A stretch of DNA of 64,000 nucleotides from Sphingobacteriales bacterium (GTDB lineage: Bacteria; Bacteroidota; Bacteroidia; Chitinophagales; UBA2359): positions 248,001 to 312,000 of the forward strand of contig JADJTE010000006.1 in assembly GCA_016711295.1 (NCBI GenBank). Direction: 5' to 3'. Every line of letters begins with the position of its first letter. Position 1 is the stretch's first letter. Made by a program: the position numbers and the translations under genes. Below are positions 27,135 to 40,765 of this stretch, one piece after another. Under the pieces are notes generated by a model. It worked only from the letters and a program-made list of their open reading frames with translations, searched no databases and was not told the DNA's origin.

Positions 27135-30100
27135 TTAGTTTTTAACAAACTTAGTAACGCGAACTTCCGCACCATTGTTGATGGTCAAGAAGTAAGTACC
27201 GTTAGCAAAGTTCGACACATCAACTTGTGCGTTGTTGATACCACTCGTAGTAGCTACGTTTTGTGCGCTAACCATTTGACCGATAGCGTTGTAAACCTCT
27301 ACACGTACATTGCTATTCAAGGTATTGTTGAACTCAACGTTCAATACCGTAGTAGCAGGTACAGGACGGATGCTTACGAACGAGAAGCCAAGCTCGCCGC
27401 GAACTAACGTAATTACGCCTTCTACTACTACTTTGCCATCAAAGTCCAGTAGTGCTGAGGCGATAGTAGCCGATACCTTCTTTCGCGCTTGCATGCAAGA
27501 AGCTATACGTATGCGAAGCCGAAGTAGTACCGTTACCATCTACGGTTGTGATTCTTTCAAAATCAACACCGTTAGTAGAGTATTCCAATGTGAAGAAGTC
27601 GTTGTTAATTTCCGAAGCAGTTGCCCATTTCAAGAAATTACCTTCCGATTTAACTTCGCCGTCGAACGACAACAACTCAACCGATACTTTCGTACAAGGC
27701 AATGCGTTGCTTTCGTCGATAACCGTTACAGCACCCGTAGCATCTGTTACTTCGATGTAGTAGCCGCTACCCTCTGCCAAGTCGAACGAAATCGAACCAG
27801 CAGCAGGCATAGTAGTCGAGTAAGGACCTTCTATTACATAAGGAGCAGTACCACCACTTACGTTGATGCTTACAACCGAGAAGCCAGTAATAGCAGCGTC
27901 AGAACAGTCGCGGATATCCGTAGCTGTCAAAGCACCGCTACCTGCTACTACTACGATAACTTGCGTAGCTACTTCTTGACCACCTGAACCAGTGATTTCG
28001 TAGTTGAATACGTCAGTTCCCGCAAAGCCTTCATTCGGAGTATAAACGAAGTTGCCGTTAGCGTCCAAAGTAACTGTACCATTTTCAGGTTGAGTATAAC
28101 CCGTGATTTCGATATCAGAACCAACGTCGTTGCTCAATACATCGATGATGATGGGTTGGTCAGTCAAGGTGTTGGCATTATCGCCCGCAGCTGCAATACC
28201 ACAAGCATCACTAGGTATAGTGATAGATGCACTTGTGTTGCACAAGCTACCGTCGCCGAAGCTAAATACTACTGTGCTGCCTGGGTTGAACGGACCACCA
28301 TGGAGGAAGGTAGCAGGGCTGGTAACGATACCAGAACCAGGTATTACCTCGCCATCTAAGATTTGCGTAATAGCAACGTTGCTGCTGTAAGCACCTTGTC
28401 CTTCTACTGCAACATCACCACCCGAAACAACTGATTGCACAGCCCAACCTTGGCCAGGTACGCAAACCGCTGTAAGTGCTACTTCAATAGCAGGAGATAT
28501 TGTTACTGCGATAGGACCTTCGAGGTCTAACAAGCCTGCATTCACCAAGTCAGTCAAAGCAGTTACGTTATCGCCCAATGTAGTGCCCGAGCAATAGCCA
28601 CCAGCCCATACATTGTAGATACCTACTGCATTTACGAGGTTGTCAAATACGCCGTTGGGCGAAGTAGCTACCACGTTGCCGTTTGCATCAGTCAAAATAT
28701 ATGTACCGAGGTTGTTGTCGCCAAAGCCTGCGGTTGCTGTAATATTGCTATTACCACAGAAGTTAGTACCGCTTGTAACTTGCAAGTTAAATGCGTTGGG
28801 GATACAGCTAGGCGTACAAGCGTGCGGGCGGTTTCCAGTGAAGTCTAAGGAACCACAAGCACTGCCGTTGCTGCTTACTTGTACCGTGTAAGATGCACCG
28901 CTCGTTACGCTAAGGGTAGTAGTGCTACCTGCGATAGCCATACCGCCTACCATATAGCTACCCGCGCCGTTACCACCGCTGATAGTTAAAGTGACAGCAC
29001 AAGCAGCAGCGTCGAAGCTTTCGCTTACTGACAACGGAGTATCTACGTTGATAGTTACGGTGCCGCTTACGCCGCAAGCCGCGCTACCTGCCGAGTATGA
29101 TAAAGTAACATCGCCACCAGCGTTAGGAGCAGTCCAAGAGTTACCGCTTACGCCGTCGCCAGTCCAAGTGGCTGCGGGCAAGCTAACAGTTGTACCTGCA
29201 CAAACAGTCGAAGGCAAGCCGCTTACATTTACACTAGCTGATTGGTCAACTGTGATAGTCAAAGTAGCTTGGTCTTGGCAAGTGCCGCTACCTACGGTAA
29301 AGGTGACAGTACCACCAGTGCCGTTATACATAGTACCGCTTACGCCAGCACCGCTCCAAGTACCCGAACCACCGCTTACGTAGTTGTTCAAGTTGAGGGG
29401 CAAATCAGCAGAGCAAACGCTTACAGCCGATGCGCTCAAAGATGCCGAGCCTGCGCCCAATACATCGATGAATTGCGTGCGGATATTGTCGTTATCGTCG
29501 TCCAAGCAAGCGAGGTCGTCGTTAGCATCGTCCGTTTCGATTTCGTGTGCGTTAGTTACGTCGTAAGTAATCGCGATGGGGCTAATATCAGCCAATCCTT
29601 CGGGTTCGAATGCCCAGTAAGGCATTTCGATTTCGTCTTCGTGGGTGCTTACGTCTGTACCTGCGAAATGACCAACAGGCATACATTGTTCGTAAGTCAA
29701 GCGAACACGGATAGTTACACGTACTTCGTCGAGGTCAGGAGTAATTTGACGGCAAGTGTCGCCAATTCCATCTTCGTAGCCCGGCATCAAGTTGCCATTG
29801 TACAACAAGGCGCGGAGGTCATCTACTGTATAAGTAGTTTTAGCCAACATAGTGCAGTAACCTTCCATGCAAGCACCGTCGGGGTTCAATTCGCCGTTGC
29901 CATTATCGAAAGCAAACTCTAATTGACCGTTCAAGTAAGCTTGGTTATTTATACCTAAGTGAGCTTGATTTACGCGCGGAGTAGTGGTAGTAGTCCAAAC
30001 CCAAGTACCGTTACCACCGTCGTTTTGGTCAGGACCAAATTCGAGGTCATCGTGGCAATAGTTGGGGTCAGAAGTACAGCCCAAGCAGTGGCTATCTGTG

Positions 30101-33100
30101 TCGTTCGAGCCATTTTCAGCAGGATAGCCGTAGCCATCTACTGTGCTGCCTTGATATACAGGGCTAGGAACATTACCAGCAGCCCACATATCGTTGGTAG
30201 CAAACGGAGAGAACGGATGCGTTAAGAAGTCATAAATACCGTCCGTAGGATTGATATCTAAGTCCATAGCAGGGTTGATATTTGTGATGTCGCCATCAAA
30301 ATCGCCGCCGCAGTATTGACCAGGTACAATATTCGGGTTGTTGGTATTGGTGTATTCAGCCAAGTCGGTACCGTTATCAGGAATTTGGCAAGCACCCATA
30401 CCAATGTGGTAAGTATAGAGTTGGCTGTAGTTATTGTCAATCGAGCCAATAGTTACTTCTACAACGTGGTCGGTAATAACGAAGTTGTCAGGAAGCTAGC
30501 ATCCATCAAGTCGAGGGTGAATGCTTCGGGTTGAGCAACTACGTCTTCTACTGCCATGTTACAGTTATAGTAACCAATGCTGTTACCGAACTCATACAAT
30601 TCTTCGCTGCTCGTCACTTCCGCGCCACCAGTGCCGGGGATAGTGAATGAACCGCCGTTGTATGACAATATCCATACTTGGTCTTCGCCAGCAGGACATG
30701 CGGGCAATTCAGAGCAAGATACCAATTGGAGGGTACGTTGGTCGCCCAAAGTGCCATTCACATTTTGTATGGTATCGATAGGCTCAGAAGTCAATTGCTC
30801 GAACGGACCAGCCAAAGTAAAGCCTTCTTTGTCTTCGTTACAGATTTGACCGCCCCAGCTGATATATTTAACCAACTCGCCGTTACACTGGTTCACTAAG
30901 CCCACACCTGCGATTTCACCAGGACCACCGGGGATGTCTAAGATGGGGAACCAACGCGAACCTGCATCGGGTTTGGGACATTCGTTGCCGCGCTCCCATG
31001 GGAAGTTAGCAGCATCGCTCGGAATACCATTTACTGCACTAGGTACAGGAACGTCAGCAGCGTCATAACGCTCGTTGCTATTTACGTCAATATACAAACC
31101 TTGGTGACGAACGGGGTTATCTACCGAACCATCATCGGCTGCAGTAGGACCGTTACCGTTGCTACCTGTGATCGGGTTGAAGCCACCATACCAAGGCAAG
31201 TGACCCCAAGCATCTGCTTCGCCATTATCAATAGGAACAGACAATACAGAACCGTTGGGCAAAGACCAATCAACTGGGTCTTCATCAACACGGCCATACA
31301 ATTGCATGTACGAACCATTCGCTACATCGGTAGTATGCGGCATACCATCTACACCGATATAGGTTACGTCAGCACCTAAACCGCGACCGTTGGGGCTGCT
31401 GTTGGTATAGAATACCAAGCCATAACAGCTCAATTCAGTACCTACTTCAACAGAGATTTCGATACCTTCGCAGAAGTTCCAGCTTTGGAATGTGTCGTCG
31501 TCGTTGTTGAACGGCGTATTGTTATCATCAATAAAGTTATAAACTACGCAGTGGTCATCGGCAGCAGTGCCAGTATAGCCATAGTGCGAGTAGTGTAACT
31601 CAGAGACTTCGGGGTTTTTCACATTTTCTTCAAATGTAAAGGTAGCCGTAGTATCGAACGAACCTTCGAAGTGAGTGGGCGGAATGAAGTGAACGATGTC
31701 GTCGATGTATTGGTTCAAGTTGGTTTCGCTGTAGTCGCAAACACCCTCTTTCAATACTTCGTAGCCATGGTCGCCTGCTTCGTGGATTTCGGGGTCAGCC
31801 GAGCCAGGAGCAGAACCGTTCCAGTTTTCTTCGTAATCCATCAAAACGGTTAAGAAGAATACGGCTTCTTCAGACGAGCAAGTGGTTTGTCCATTGCCCA
31901 ATACTTGGTAGCCGAAAGGCATGGTATAGGTTTGCGTTTGGCACTCAAACGTCACTACGTCGTCATCTTCAAAGCCACCACCAGCAGCTTCGTTTTCTTG
32001 GTTAACCCAAGGAGCAGTATTTACAATTTGACCACCTACGAACAGTACATGGCACAATTTATCCAAGTCGATGATATCGCCATTGGGGGCTACATAGTCG
32101 AAATACAATTCGTCAGCACCACCATGACCGTAGTCGTTGCCTTCTGCGAAGGTATCGCCAACCAAACCAAGGTTCAATTGACCCGCCGTAGAAAGGTCAG
32201 CGTTGGTATTAGGAGCCAAGTCGTCGTCGTCGTCAGCAATACCAGGTCCGTTAGTAGCATAAGCTACTTCCGAGTCGTTAAGACCAGGAACAACCCAGCA
32301 ACCGTTGGTGAATTGGAGCGAGTAATCTTTGCCCAAATCAACGCCGAGGTCGCCGCCGAACAAATCTTTGTCGTAATCGAAACCAGCAGCAGGAACATCT
32401 ACGTCAATTACGTTGATATCCGTAGTTACCAATGTAGAGGCAGGACCATCACAAGCCGAGAATATACCAGCATTGGTATTATCAGGACGTGTACCATAAC
32501 CGATGAATTGAACTACATCGTTGTTGTCAAGTTCATCGCAATCTTGGTCGCCAACCCATACAAGGGCGATGGCAGCAGGACCGGCAGCGATACCAGAGAT
32601 AGAAGCTGCTTCTACGATATTATTGCCACGGCAATCAACGTCATGATTAATGGGGCTATTGTCTTGCAAATCGTAGTAAGGGAATGCTACTGCGCCGTAA
32701 GATACGCCGCTTGATGCAGTTACTTCGTTGTCAATAACACCGCTGAGGTTCATCCAGCCATAAACGTGACCGCTGCTGAGCGGGTCGTTCCAAGTGCCGT
32801 CGTCGGTATAATCGCCACGTACATAGAATACGAGGGCGTAGTTGCTTAGGTCAGTACCAGCAGGACCAGTAACCTCAACCCAGTCGTGTGCGAGGTTGTC
32901 AGAAGGATCAGCTGTATTGCTGGCGGGAATTTGAGCACCACCTGTGTATTCAATTTCAGAGATGAACAAAGGCAATCCAAGCATGTTGAATGTACCGCCA
33001 TTGTTTACACCCGAACCGTCGGGCAAGAATTGTGTGAGGTCAACGCCATCTTCGTCAGTATCCGATTGGCAGATGAAACCGTACTCAGCTTGCGCCGATT

Positions 33101-36100
33101 CTTGGTCTAATACGTAAATGTTTTGAGCATCAGCATCGGCACATTCGCCTACACCTACGCTATAAACGATTTCGACCAAACCAACGTTTTCAAACGTGTA
33201 AGATGTGGGGTTAGCAATTACTACGCCGCCAATGCTAAAGTTACCACCTAAGGTAGAAACTGAAGTCAAATAGTCGGTCAAATCAACCGTAGTACCTACG
33301 CACATTTGGTCGATGATGTCGAAGTCAGCAATAGCTTCGCTAACGGTAGTTACGGTAAATGTTACCGAAGCGTCGCAGCCCGAAGCATTGTCATTAACAT
33401 TGTAAGTAATATCAGCAGAGCCACCCGAAACAGTCATAAGGATTTGACCCGCAACAACGTCGCCTGCGCTAGCAGTGAACGTACCGCCAGTGCTGCTCGA
33501 ACCGCCGATGAATTGCGTCAAATCTACGGGCAACGAAGAAGCGCAAACGGTGAAAGTGCTTGCACCACCAGTAGTAGTAGCTACCGAAGGCTCGATAACC
33601 AATACGTTTTCGGTCGATATGCAAACACAACCATTTTGGCTGGTAGCAGTGTGGATAATTTGGTACAAACCGCCAGTAACAGCAGTACCATCAGGTGCAG
33701 TAGAAGGAATAACGAACTGAATACCAGCAGTAGCAGGGTCAGCGTCGGTAATAGCCCAAGTATAAGTATCTACAAATTCCCAAGTGCCTTCCATACCCGC
33801 GGGGGTGATGGTGATGGTTTCGCCTTGGCAAACCGAGGGGCTTACGTTGGTAGTAAAGTCGCAAGTAAAGCCATCGCTTTCCAATACAACCAAAGCATCG
33901 CTATAAACAACGGGGAAGCAAGAACCGACTTGGATACCGTCGCAATCGTCGTCCAAAGCAGCTTCGATATCAACGATTAACGAAATTTCGTCGAAACCAC
34001 CCAAGTTACAAGTGTTCAGGTAGTATTCTTCTACATTGTTGTTATCTTCGTCCAAAGCAACGATGGGGTTAGTCGGAGTCCATTGTGGGTACAAAGGCTC
34101 GATATTACCATCTTCGAGGGGTTCGTGGAATACGGCAGTAATAGTAGTTTGAGGTTCTTCGCCTTCGTTGAAGTGATAAGCTACATCAACGTTGAAGCAA
34201 GCATCCCAATATTGCGAGTTAGAAGCTACTACGTAGTAATAAGTAAACTCGATAGCACATTCGTTAGCAGGCAATGTATTGATAGCATTTTGTACAGCAG
34301 TAATGTGTGCAGAAGCAGCGTCGCGTACTTCAAATGCTGTGCTGGGGAATGCTGCGGGGAAGTGGTTGTCGCCATCGGGGTCTTGGTTGTCGGCATATCC
34401 GATGGGGTCGCCAGCAGCGTCAGTCAATACGTTAGTGGGGTAAGTGCTATTACCTACGCAAGCGGGGAAGCTATTGAAATAAACACCCCAACCGTCGTGG
34501 TCGCCTTGTGCAGTACCTGTCATGCTGACGTAGTTGTAACGGAAGGTGATATCGTCGACTTGAGCACCAGCGGGCAAGGTAAAGGTGTTTTCGATAACTG
34601 TATACAAACCTTCTTGTTTTTCGATGGTTGCAGGGTTATCGTTGCAAATTTGCCATGCAGCGTTGGTATTGCTTTGTCCATAAGCATCCCAAGCGTCCAA
34701 AGTAGTGGGGCGTTGGTTTTGTACGTCTGTTGTGCCTGTTGCAACATCACCATCAGCATCGCTGTTGTTGTTGTCATATTCAGAGCGGCAAGCCGTAAAT
34801 GTCTCATAAACATCGCCACCGATATTGATATCTTCCTCGAGCGGTATACAGTTGCCCGTAGCAGGGTCTACTGTACCAATGATGATAGGCAATAAGCCAT
34901 CTTCATCACAGTTTTCGCAAACTACGTTTTCAGCAAACTCTACGCAGTAATGAACGGGAACGATAATCGTAGCACAGTCAGCACCTTGAATAGGAGCACC
35001 GCAATCGATTAATGGGTTCGATTCTGCTTCGAACAATGAATAACATACATTATAAGTACCTGCGGGAACCATCCAAGGATTGAAGAACTCGCCATAAACG
35101 CCTGTACCTGCTGTATTAGAAGCACCGTCAGGGCTGTTAGCATCGGCGATAGTCCAAACACCACCAGGAGTAGTTACGCCATCGATGAAGAAGGCAGTAG
35201 GCAAGTGCAAGGCATCAAACGAAGATAAGCAAAGCGGTTCGTTATTGATGTCGGCGTTGCCACCGCTTACAACCTGAACCACCATACAATGCTCTGATGC
35301 GCACTGAGCAGAACCATCTGCACCGCTCAAAGTAGAGCAGTTACCAACGTTTACGAAACATACTTGGATTTCGTCGTAAGCACCCAAGTCGTAGTATTCG
35401 CCTGCTTCGGTAGTGAAGCGGCTGTTGAACGTATACAAACCTGTAGCAACATCGAAAGTGATAGCTTCGTCGGGCAATACGTTGCCACCCGGAGCGTTGA
35501 TGATTGCGTAGAATTCGCCGTATTGGTTGGTGTACGACAAGTCAGCATCGATATTGATTTGGTAGTTGTCTGAGTTAGACACCAAAGTATAGCTAAATGC
35601 GGGGTTTGAGCAACGCAAAGCATTGGTCAAAACTGCTAAACCATCGTCTGCAACACCAGGAGTCGAAGCATCATAGGCAGCTACGATTTCCTCAAAAGTA
35701 ATGGTACGGAAACCAAAGTGGTCATTAGCACCGCTACCGCCGGGGTTGCTTTCGGTATAGATAGTTACACCACCAGGACCAACGATAGTAATTTGGTCGT
35801 AGTCGCCATCAGCTGCGGGGTCGTTGGTAGCTGCCAAATAGTTATATTGGAGCGTCAAGTTGGTGATGATGGCATAGATAGTTACTTGGTCAGCTTGTGG
35901 GATAGCGATAGTAGCTGTAGCTGTAGTTGTTCCCGAAGGAGCTACGTTACCACTATGACCCGTTGCGCCGCTGTTGAAGTTCAACAATTCGGCAGCAGCG
36001 TCCGCATTAACTGTAAGCGGGCAGCCTTCGTCCGAAGAGCAAGCCAAAGAACCTGTAAAGTCGTCCAATTGACCGCGCAATTCGCCATTAGGGAATGCTG

Positions 36101-38249
36101 CGGTGTGGATATTTACATACAAATTGCCCGACAAGAAAGCAGCAGCATCAGCGTTAGACAATGTAGCCGAACCTGTGAAAGTGCCTTGAGGCGATGTGGG
36201 CGGAGTAAGGGTGATAGCCGTTACAACAGGTCCATTTGAGCCAGCAGCACCGTTGTGTACGTGAGCCGCTGTGGGTGCGCCACTCAAACCGCTATAAGTG
36301 ATATTGAGGGTCAAGCCATTGTTGCTATCGTCGAATGTAAAGTAAACATCGCCAATACCAGAAGAGTTGTTAGCAGGAACTTCGCTGCCACCTAACAAGT
36401 CGGCATGACCTTGTGCGTTTTCGCAAACATAGAACAAGGGGTTCAAAGCAACTGCGGGGTCGAAGTCAGCAACAACTTCTACGCTGCGGCAGTAAGTTTG
36501 GTTGCAGTCGGGATAGCCAACCGTAACACAAATGCTGTGCGTACCTACGCCAGCTTCTGCGGGGTCGAAATAGTTACCTGCTGCGCCAATATCATGTACG
36601 CCAGGACCTTGCCATACTACAAAGTAGTCAGCTTCGACGATGTCGCCATCGGGGTCGAAAGCGTCTTCTACGCCAGCAAATACAGCATTTACTTCGGCGT
36701 TGGTCAAGTAGTCGCCATCGGCAGCGTTGTTGTTGTCGTCGCCACCCAAGTTGAGCGGAACGCCAGGAGTGCCACCCAGCGGAACTTGGCAAGTAGTGTA
36801 TTGTGGCTCTAATATAAAGCCAATTTCATCGGGATAGAACGCAGGAAATACGTTGATAACCAAATCGTCACAGATATACAAATCGCAATCGTAGTTATCT
36901 TCGATGCAATAAGAGATTTTGTGCTGACCAGGACCGAAGTCGTTGGGGTCAACCGTAAATACTTGCGAATCTGCTAAGGTGATTTGGTTAGCACCTGCTT
37001 GCGAAACGTCCAAATCTACAAACCAATCGCCTGCAACAGCGGTGGGGTCAGAGAATATAGCTTCGTCGTAGATATCAAAGATAGGGCCGTTCAAGCAGAT
37101 AGAGCTGAAATCGCTGGCGATTTCAGGGTCGGGTTGGTCATATAGTCCTTCGGCAGCAGCTACGCAACCATTGAAGTCTGTTACGATAACCATCCAAGGT
37201 TGATCTTCATTTACTTGGAACGTGAAGGCACCAGCAGCATCTTGGGTTAAACCAAAGGGGGTAGCACCAAAATCGAAGAAAGCACCCGCAGGTAGCGTGC
37301 CATTAGCTGAACCACCGTAGTTGATACCACCCGCAGCATAAATGCCCGAACCGATAATGGTGTAAGGAGGAGTACCACCAGCTATAGTCACCGAAGTAGT
37401 GGCCGTAAATTCGTCCAAGCAAGTATAACCGTTGCCATCGGGGAATGTTACATCTACTGCGTTAGCGGGACAAGTGGGCGGAGCCGCTGTCACGCGCAAG
37501 GTAAAGGTCAAACTTGCCGAGAAAGGAGCACCGTCGTCGTCCGTACCAACATAGTCCATCGTAACTGGGAATTCGCCTTCGTTGACATAGGTGAAGCCAC
37601 CTACGACTGATGTACCTGCTACTGCTACCCAGTCAACCAAATTGGCATCGTAGAAATACAAGTCGTCGGGATCGGGGACTACGAACAAACCGCCAGGAAT
37701 GGGCAAGCCCAAAGCTCCTGCAAGGTCGGCTGCGTCAAAACCAGGGCAACCGCCAAAAATGACGCTGTTGTCGGTATTGAAGATGGTTGCATCGTCACAG
37801 TCGTTCTCTGCTATGGTGAAGTCTACCCACATATTAGACTCAGAGCCAACAGCGTCACCCGCGAAAGCCACCGAAACAGCCGATACGATGTCGTCTGCTT
37901 GGTAAGAATCGTCGTTGTCAAAGCCGTTGTCTTCGGAGAAGAAATAGGAGTTGCCATCTACATTGATGTAGAAGTCACCTACTGCTTCGCCGAAAGTGAT
38001 AGCAAATGTCCCCAAAGGACCGAGGTCTATGCTTATGCCTGCACAGGCACCGCCACCACCAAGGGTTGGGGATAACAAATCAATGTCAGCACAATCGTAC
38101 GTCCATTCAATCCCTTCTAATTCAAGAGTTGCGGTGTACGTGTTGGCATATTGTGCAGAGGCGTTTATGCCCAGCATCAATAAGCAACACGTAAGGACGA
38201 ACAATTTGCTTAGCCAATGTTTAAAATTTGTCATTGGAAATTGTTTCAT
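27135..38249 (-). CDS. Giant secreted multidomain surface protein with T9SS type A tail
   Basis: One reading frame of about 3,700 codons, broken at about 30,490 and 27,440-27,500 by single-base indels. N-terminus: signal peptide FVLTCCLLMLGINASAQ. Around residues 620-730 is a CHRD domain (AAHVHNGAAGSNGPVV, NIHTAAFPNGELRGQL). Further on are SprB/HYR-like Ig modules, a segment with LFISEIEYTGG and WVEVTGPAGTDLSNY resembling a lamin-tail domain, and near residue 3,380 a cadherin-like domain (NGTVTLDANGNFVYTPN). The end is LKWATASEINNDFFTLEYS and a T9SS type A sorting tail (YNAIGQMV, FANGTYFLTI). The tail predicts export by the type IX system and attachment or release at the surface. Low lysine and high Asp, Gly and Thr fit an extracellular adhesin-like protein. 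The small lipoprotein gene just upstream is co-oriented. Confidence 0.88.
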
Positions 38250-38287
38250 ACTTTTTTAATAGTTAAAAAATAGTGTTATATAAAAAT

Positions 38288-38725
38288 TTATTTACAATCG
38301 GTAATCATGTACTGGAAAAATTCTTCATACGTAGCATTGGGATTAGTGGCTACTTTGCGGGCTTTTTCAAAAAAATCGCGCAATTCTTTATCGCACTTTA
38401 TCTTTTTATTAGTATCTCTTTCTTTGTGGCATTGGCAGAACGAAGCTACCATTGCATCGCGCGTTTTCAATCCTGCGGCTTTCATTTCGGGGTCGTCGGC
38501 TTGTACTAAGGAGTCGCTCAGGATTCGGGGGTCTTCTTTGGCTAATTCTTGCAAGCGTTTTTGCTTTTTTTGTTCGGCTTCTTGTAATTGTTCGGTGGTC
38601 AGTGTGGGTTTTTCTCTTTCTTTTTTATCGTCAGTTTGGTTAGTAGTATCGCTTTTGCAGGCAATAAAGGTATTTAGTAGCAGCAATAGCCATAGAGAGA
38701 AGCATATTTTTAGGTAATTTGGCAT
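38288..38725 (-). CDS. Lipoprotein of unknown function
   Basis: A 145-residue protein starting at ATG 38,725. The signal segment LWLLLLLNTFIACKSD has a lipobox ending at Cys. A highly charged helical stretch follows (KKEREKPTLTTEQLQEAEQKKQKRLQELAK), then a compact region with CQCHKERDTNKKIKC, whose cysteines could form disulfides or bind metal. No family is recognised. The frame is open to 38,947, but that extension lacks a signal and crosses a good promoter at 38,920-38,947. The stop codon is 39 bases upstream of the giant protein's start on the same strand, so the two may share a transcript. Confidence 0.7.
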   Translation of the reverse strand: MPNYLKICFSLWLLLLLNTFIACKSDTTNQTDDKKEREKPTLTTEQLQEAEQKKQKRLQELAKEDPRILSDSLVQADDPEMKAAGLKTRDAMVASFCQCHKERDTNKKIKCDKELRDFFEKARKVATNPNATYEEFFQYMITDCK

Positions 38726-38919
38726 GGTGTTTGGTTTTATAGCTGTTGCAAGACGGTTTTGCGTCAAAAATGGTTGCATAGGGGTTGCCTCTAAGAACAC
38801 ATTTTTTTTAACGCCAAAAGCCGCGCAAAGGGTATTTTGCGGCGGCGGGAAGTGCTTTCTATGTTCTGTTGCTTGCTGGCAATGTTGCAATAGTTGGTGT
38901 GTTAGATTTAACGTGGGCG

Positions 38920-38947
38920 CAAAGGTACGTAGTTTTTTGTTTTTCAA
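38920..38947 (-). promoter_or_regulatory. Promoter for the lipoprotein (and giant protein) genes
   Basis: On the minus strand TTG, 17 bases, then TACCTTTG matches the Bacteroidota consensus TTG-N17-23-TAnnTTTG. The downstream start codon is about 195 bases away. Confidence 0.55.
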
Positions 38948-39055
38948 AAATACTTAGGTCTATTTTTTTTGAGTATTCGCACTCAGAATGCCGGATTGTC
39001 GCTATTTGTTTGCTTTTGTCTCGCATCAGGCGTTTCTCTGGCAAGGCAAAAGTTT

Positions 39056-39095
39056 GGTTAATGATTAATGGTTAATGATTAATGGTTAATGATTA
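39056..39095. repeat. 14-bp tandem repeat, about 2.9 units
   Basis: GGTTAATGATTAAT occurs twice perfectly and a third time to GGTTAATGATTA. Slip-strand-type repeat in non-coding DNA between the lipoprotein gene and the IS30 region. A GGTCTGATTTTTAAATTT sequence at about 39,098 resembles an E2 end and may be a relic. Confidence 0.85.
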
Positions 39096-39230
39096 GTGGT
39101 CTGATTTTTAAATTTCGGTTTGGTGAATGCTGCTTGGTAGCAAGGGCGCAAGCAAGATGTTCAGGTTACTTTTTTTTTACTCAAAACAAAAAAACCACTA
39201 ATAAGAAAACCAACAATAACCGTTTTTTAA

Positions 39231-39504
39231 GCCCCTTCGGGGCGACCTACTAATAGAAAACAAAGAGGACCTAGCCACAAAAGCCCCATAGGGGCGATAT
39301 CCCAATGATCTAATTTTCTAATTTTGAGTATTAATTTTGCCTGTCGTGGATCCATTTCCAAGCGTTAGTACTTAGGAAATAGCATTAGATAATTGAGATA
39401 TTAGTTCAATATTAAAACTCCCCCTAATCCCCTCAAAGAGGGGGAATTTACTACTCCCCTCAAAGAAAAACCGACGATAGCCATTTTTTAAGCCCCGTAG
39501 GGGC
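39231..39504. repeat. Three GCCCC-GGGGC hairpin repeats
   Basis: Small palindromes GCCCCTTCGGGGC (39,231), GCCCCATAGGGGC (39,283) and GCCCCGTAGGGGC (39,492) each follow an A- or T-rich stretch. The last two are followed by GATATCCCAAT. Such hairpins are frequent intergenic repeats in Bacteroidota. No function is known to me. Confidence 0.75.
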
Positions 39505-39665
39505 GATATCCCAATGGTCTGATTTTCTAATTTTGAGTATTAATTTTGCCTGTCGTGGATCCATTTCCAAGCGTTAGTACTTAGGAAATAGCATTAGATA
39601 ATTGAGATATTAGTTCAATATTAAAAACTCCCCCTAACCCCCTCAAAGAGGGGGAACTTGAATTA
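39283..39665 (+). repeat. Tandem duplication of hairpin plus left half of E2
   Basis: Unit 1 (39,283-39,491) and unit 2 (39,492-39,665) share the hairpin, GATATCCCAAT, the E2 left end and about 110 nearly identical bases (TTTTGAGTATTAATTTTGCC onward) up to the CCCCCTCAAAGAGGGGG palindrome. Unit 1 then diverges. Unit 2 runs into the IS30 left end. This indicates a local rearrangement at the insertion site. Confidence 0.8.
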
Positions 39666-40765
39666 AAGTAGTAAATGCGACATTCTGTGGCGCAATAATA
39701 ATCACATTTTTCAATACCAAGAGCGCGAAAAAGACGCGCCCTTTGGTACTGACGGAATAAATGCTTATTATTGCCTCGTCTCAAAAAACAAAATATGTCG
39801 CATCTAACCTTATCGCAAAGATATGAAATAAAGCGTAGCAGCCCAAAAGTCCGCAACTTTTATCGCGCACTATTTAAATATACATCGTAGCACGGTTTAT
39901 CGTGAATTGGAGCGTAATAGTGCAGGCAAGCGATACGAGGCAGCCGAGGCAGACCGTCGCGCTGCAACTCGTTGCCGCTGGCGTAGTCGCCCCCGCAAGC
40001 GCAGTGCGGCGATGGAGCAACAGATTGTGCAGTATCTTCGTGATGGTCTTAGCCCTGAGCAGATAGCGGGTCGGTGTCGCTTAGAGGGCATAGATATGAT
40101 TAGCGCAACATCTATTTATAAATATATTTATGATGATAGAAAAAAAGGAGGGGAGCTATACAAATACTTGCCCCGACAACATCCTAAACAACGCAAAAGA
40201 GTAAAACAAAATACTGATAATGAGGCAATTACAGATAAAATAAATATTAGCCAACGCCCTGAAATTGTAGCACAACGAAGCAGAATAGGAGATGTGGAGG
40301 GCGATACTATTATCGGCAAACAACACAAACAAGCTATTGTCACCTTAGTAGAAAAAAACAGGCTTCCTGTTAATGAAGAAAGTAGAAACTAAAAAAGCAG
40401 AAATCGTCAGAAATGCGATTGTCGACCTAATAAAGAATAACACTATCAATATGCCCATTTTAACCATTACCTTTGACAATGGTACTGAATTTGCCCAACA
40501 TAAACAGATGAGCGAAGACCTAAATGCTGCTATTTATTTTGCCAACCCTTATCACTCATGGAAAGAGGTACTAATGAAAACACGAATGGATTAGTCAGGA
40601 GGTTTTTCCCAAAGGGAACAGATTTTGATACTATTTCAGAGGAACAAATTAGTGAAGCACAACAAAAAATAAACAACAGACCAAGAAAAAGACTCGGATT
40701 CTTATCGCCTATCGAAGCGATTAACTTGCACCAAAGCCAACTAAACAATGTCGCATTTACTACTT
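39666..40765 (+). mobile_element. IS30-family insertion sequence
   Basis: About 1.1 kb, the normal IS30-family size, with inverted repeats AAGTAGTAAATGCGACATT (39,666-39,684) and the complement of the same at 40,747-40,765. It encodes one DDE transposase. Both flanks contain a GAGGGGG palindrome; IS30-family elements are known to favour palindromic targets. No clear 2-3 bp target duplication could be fixed because the flanks are rearranged. Confidence 0.9.

Noticed and set aside
30459..38249. Many plus-strand open frames of 60-275 codons opposite the giant surface protein gene (for example 31,887-32,714 and 34,083-34,895)
   Set aside because: They are rich in Val, Tyr, Ser and Ile with no start context or family signs. 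They mirror the codon bias of the minus-strand gene, so they are shadows.
38726..38947. N-terminal extension of the lipoprotein upstream of the giant gene
   Set aside because: It would place a lipoprotein signal in mid-protein and crosses a good promoter; the internal ATG at 38,725 is the natural start.
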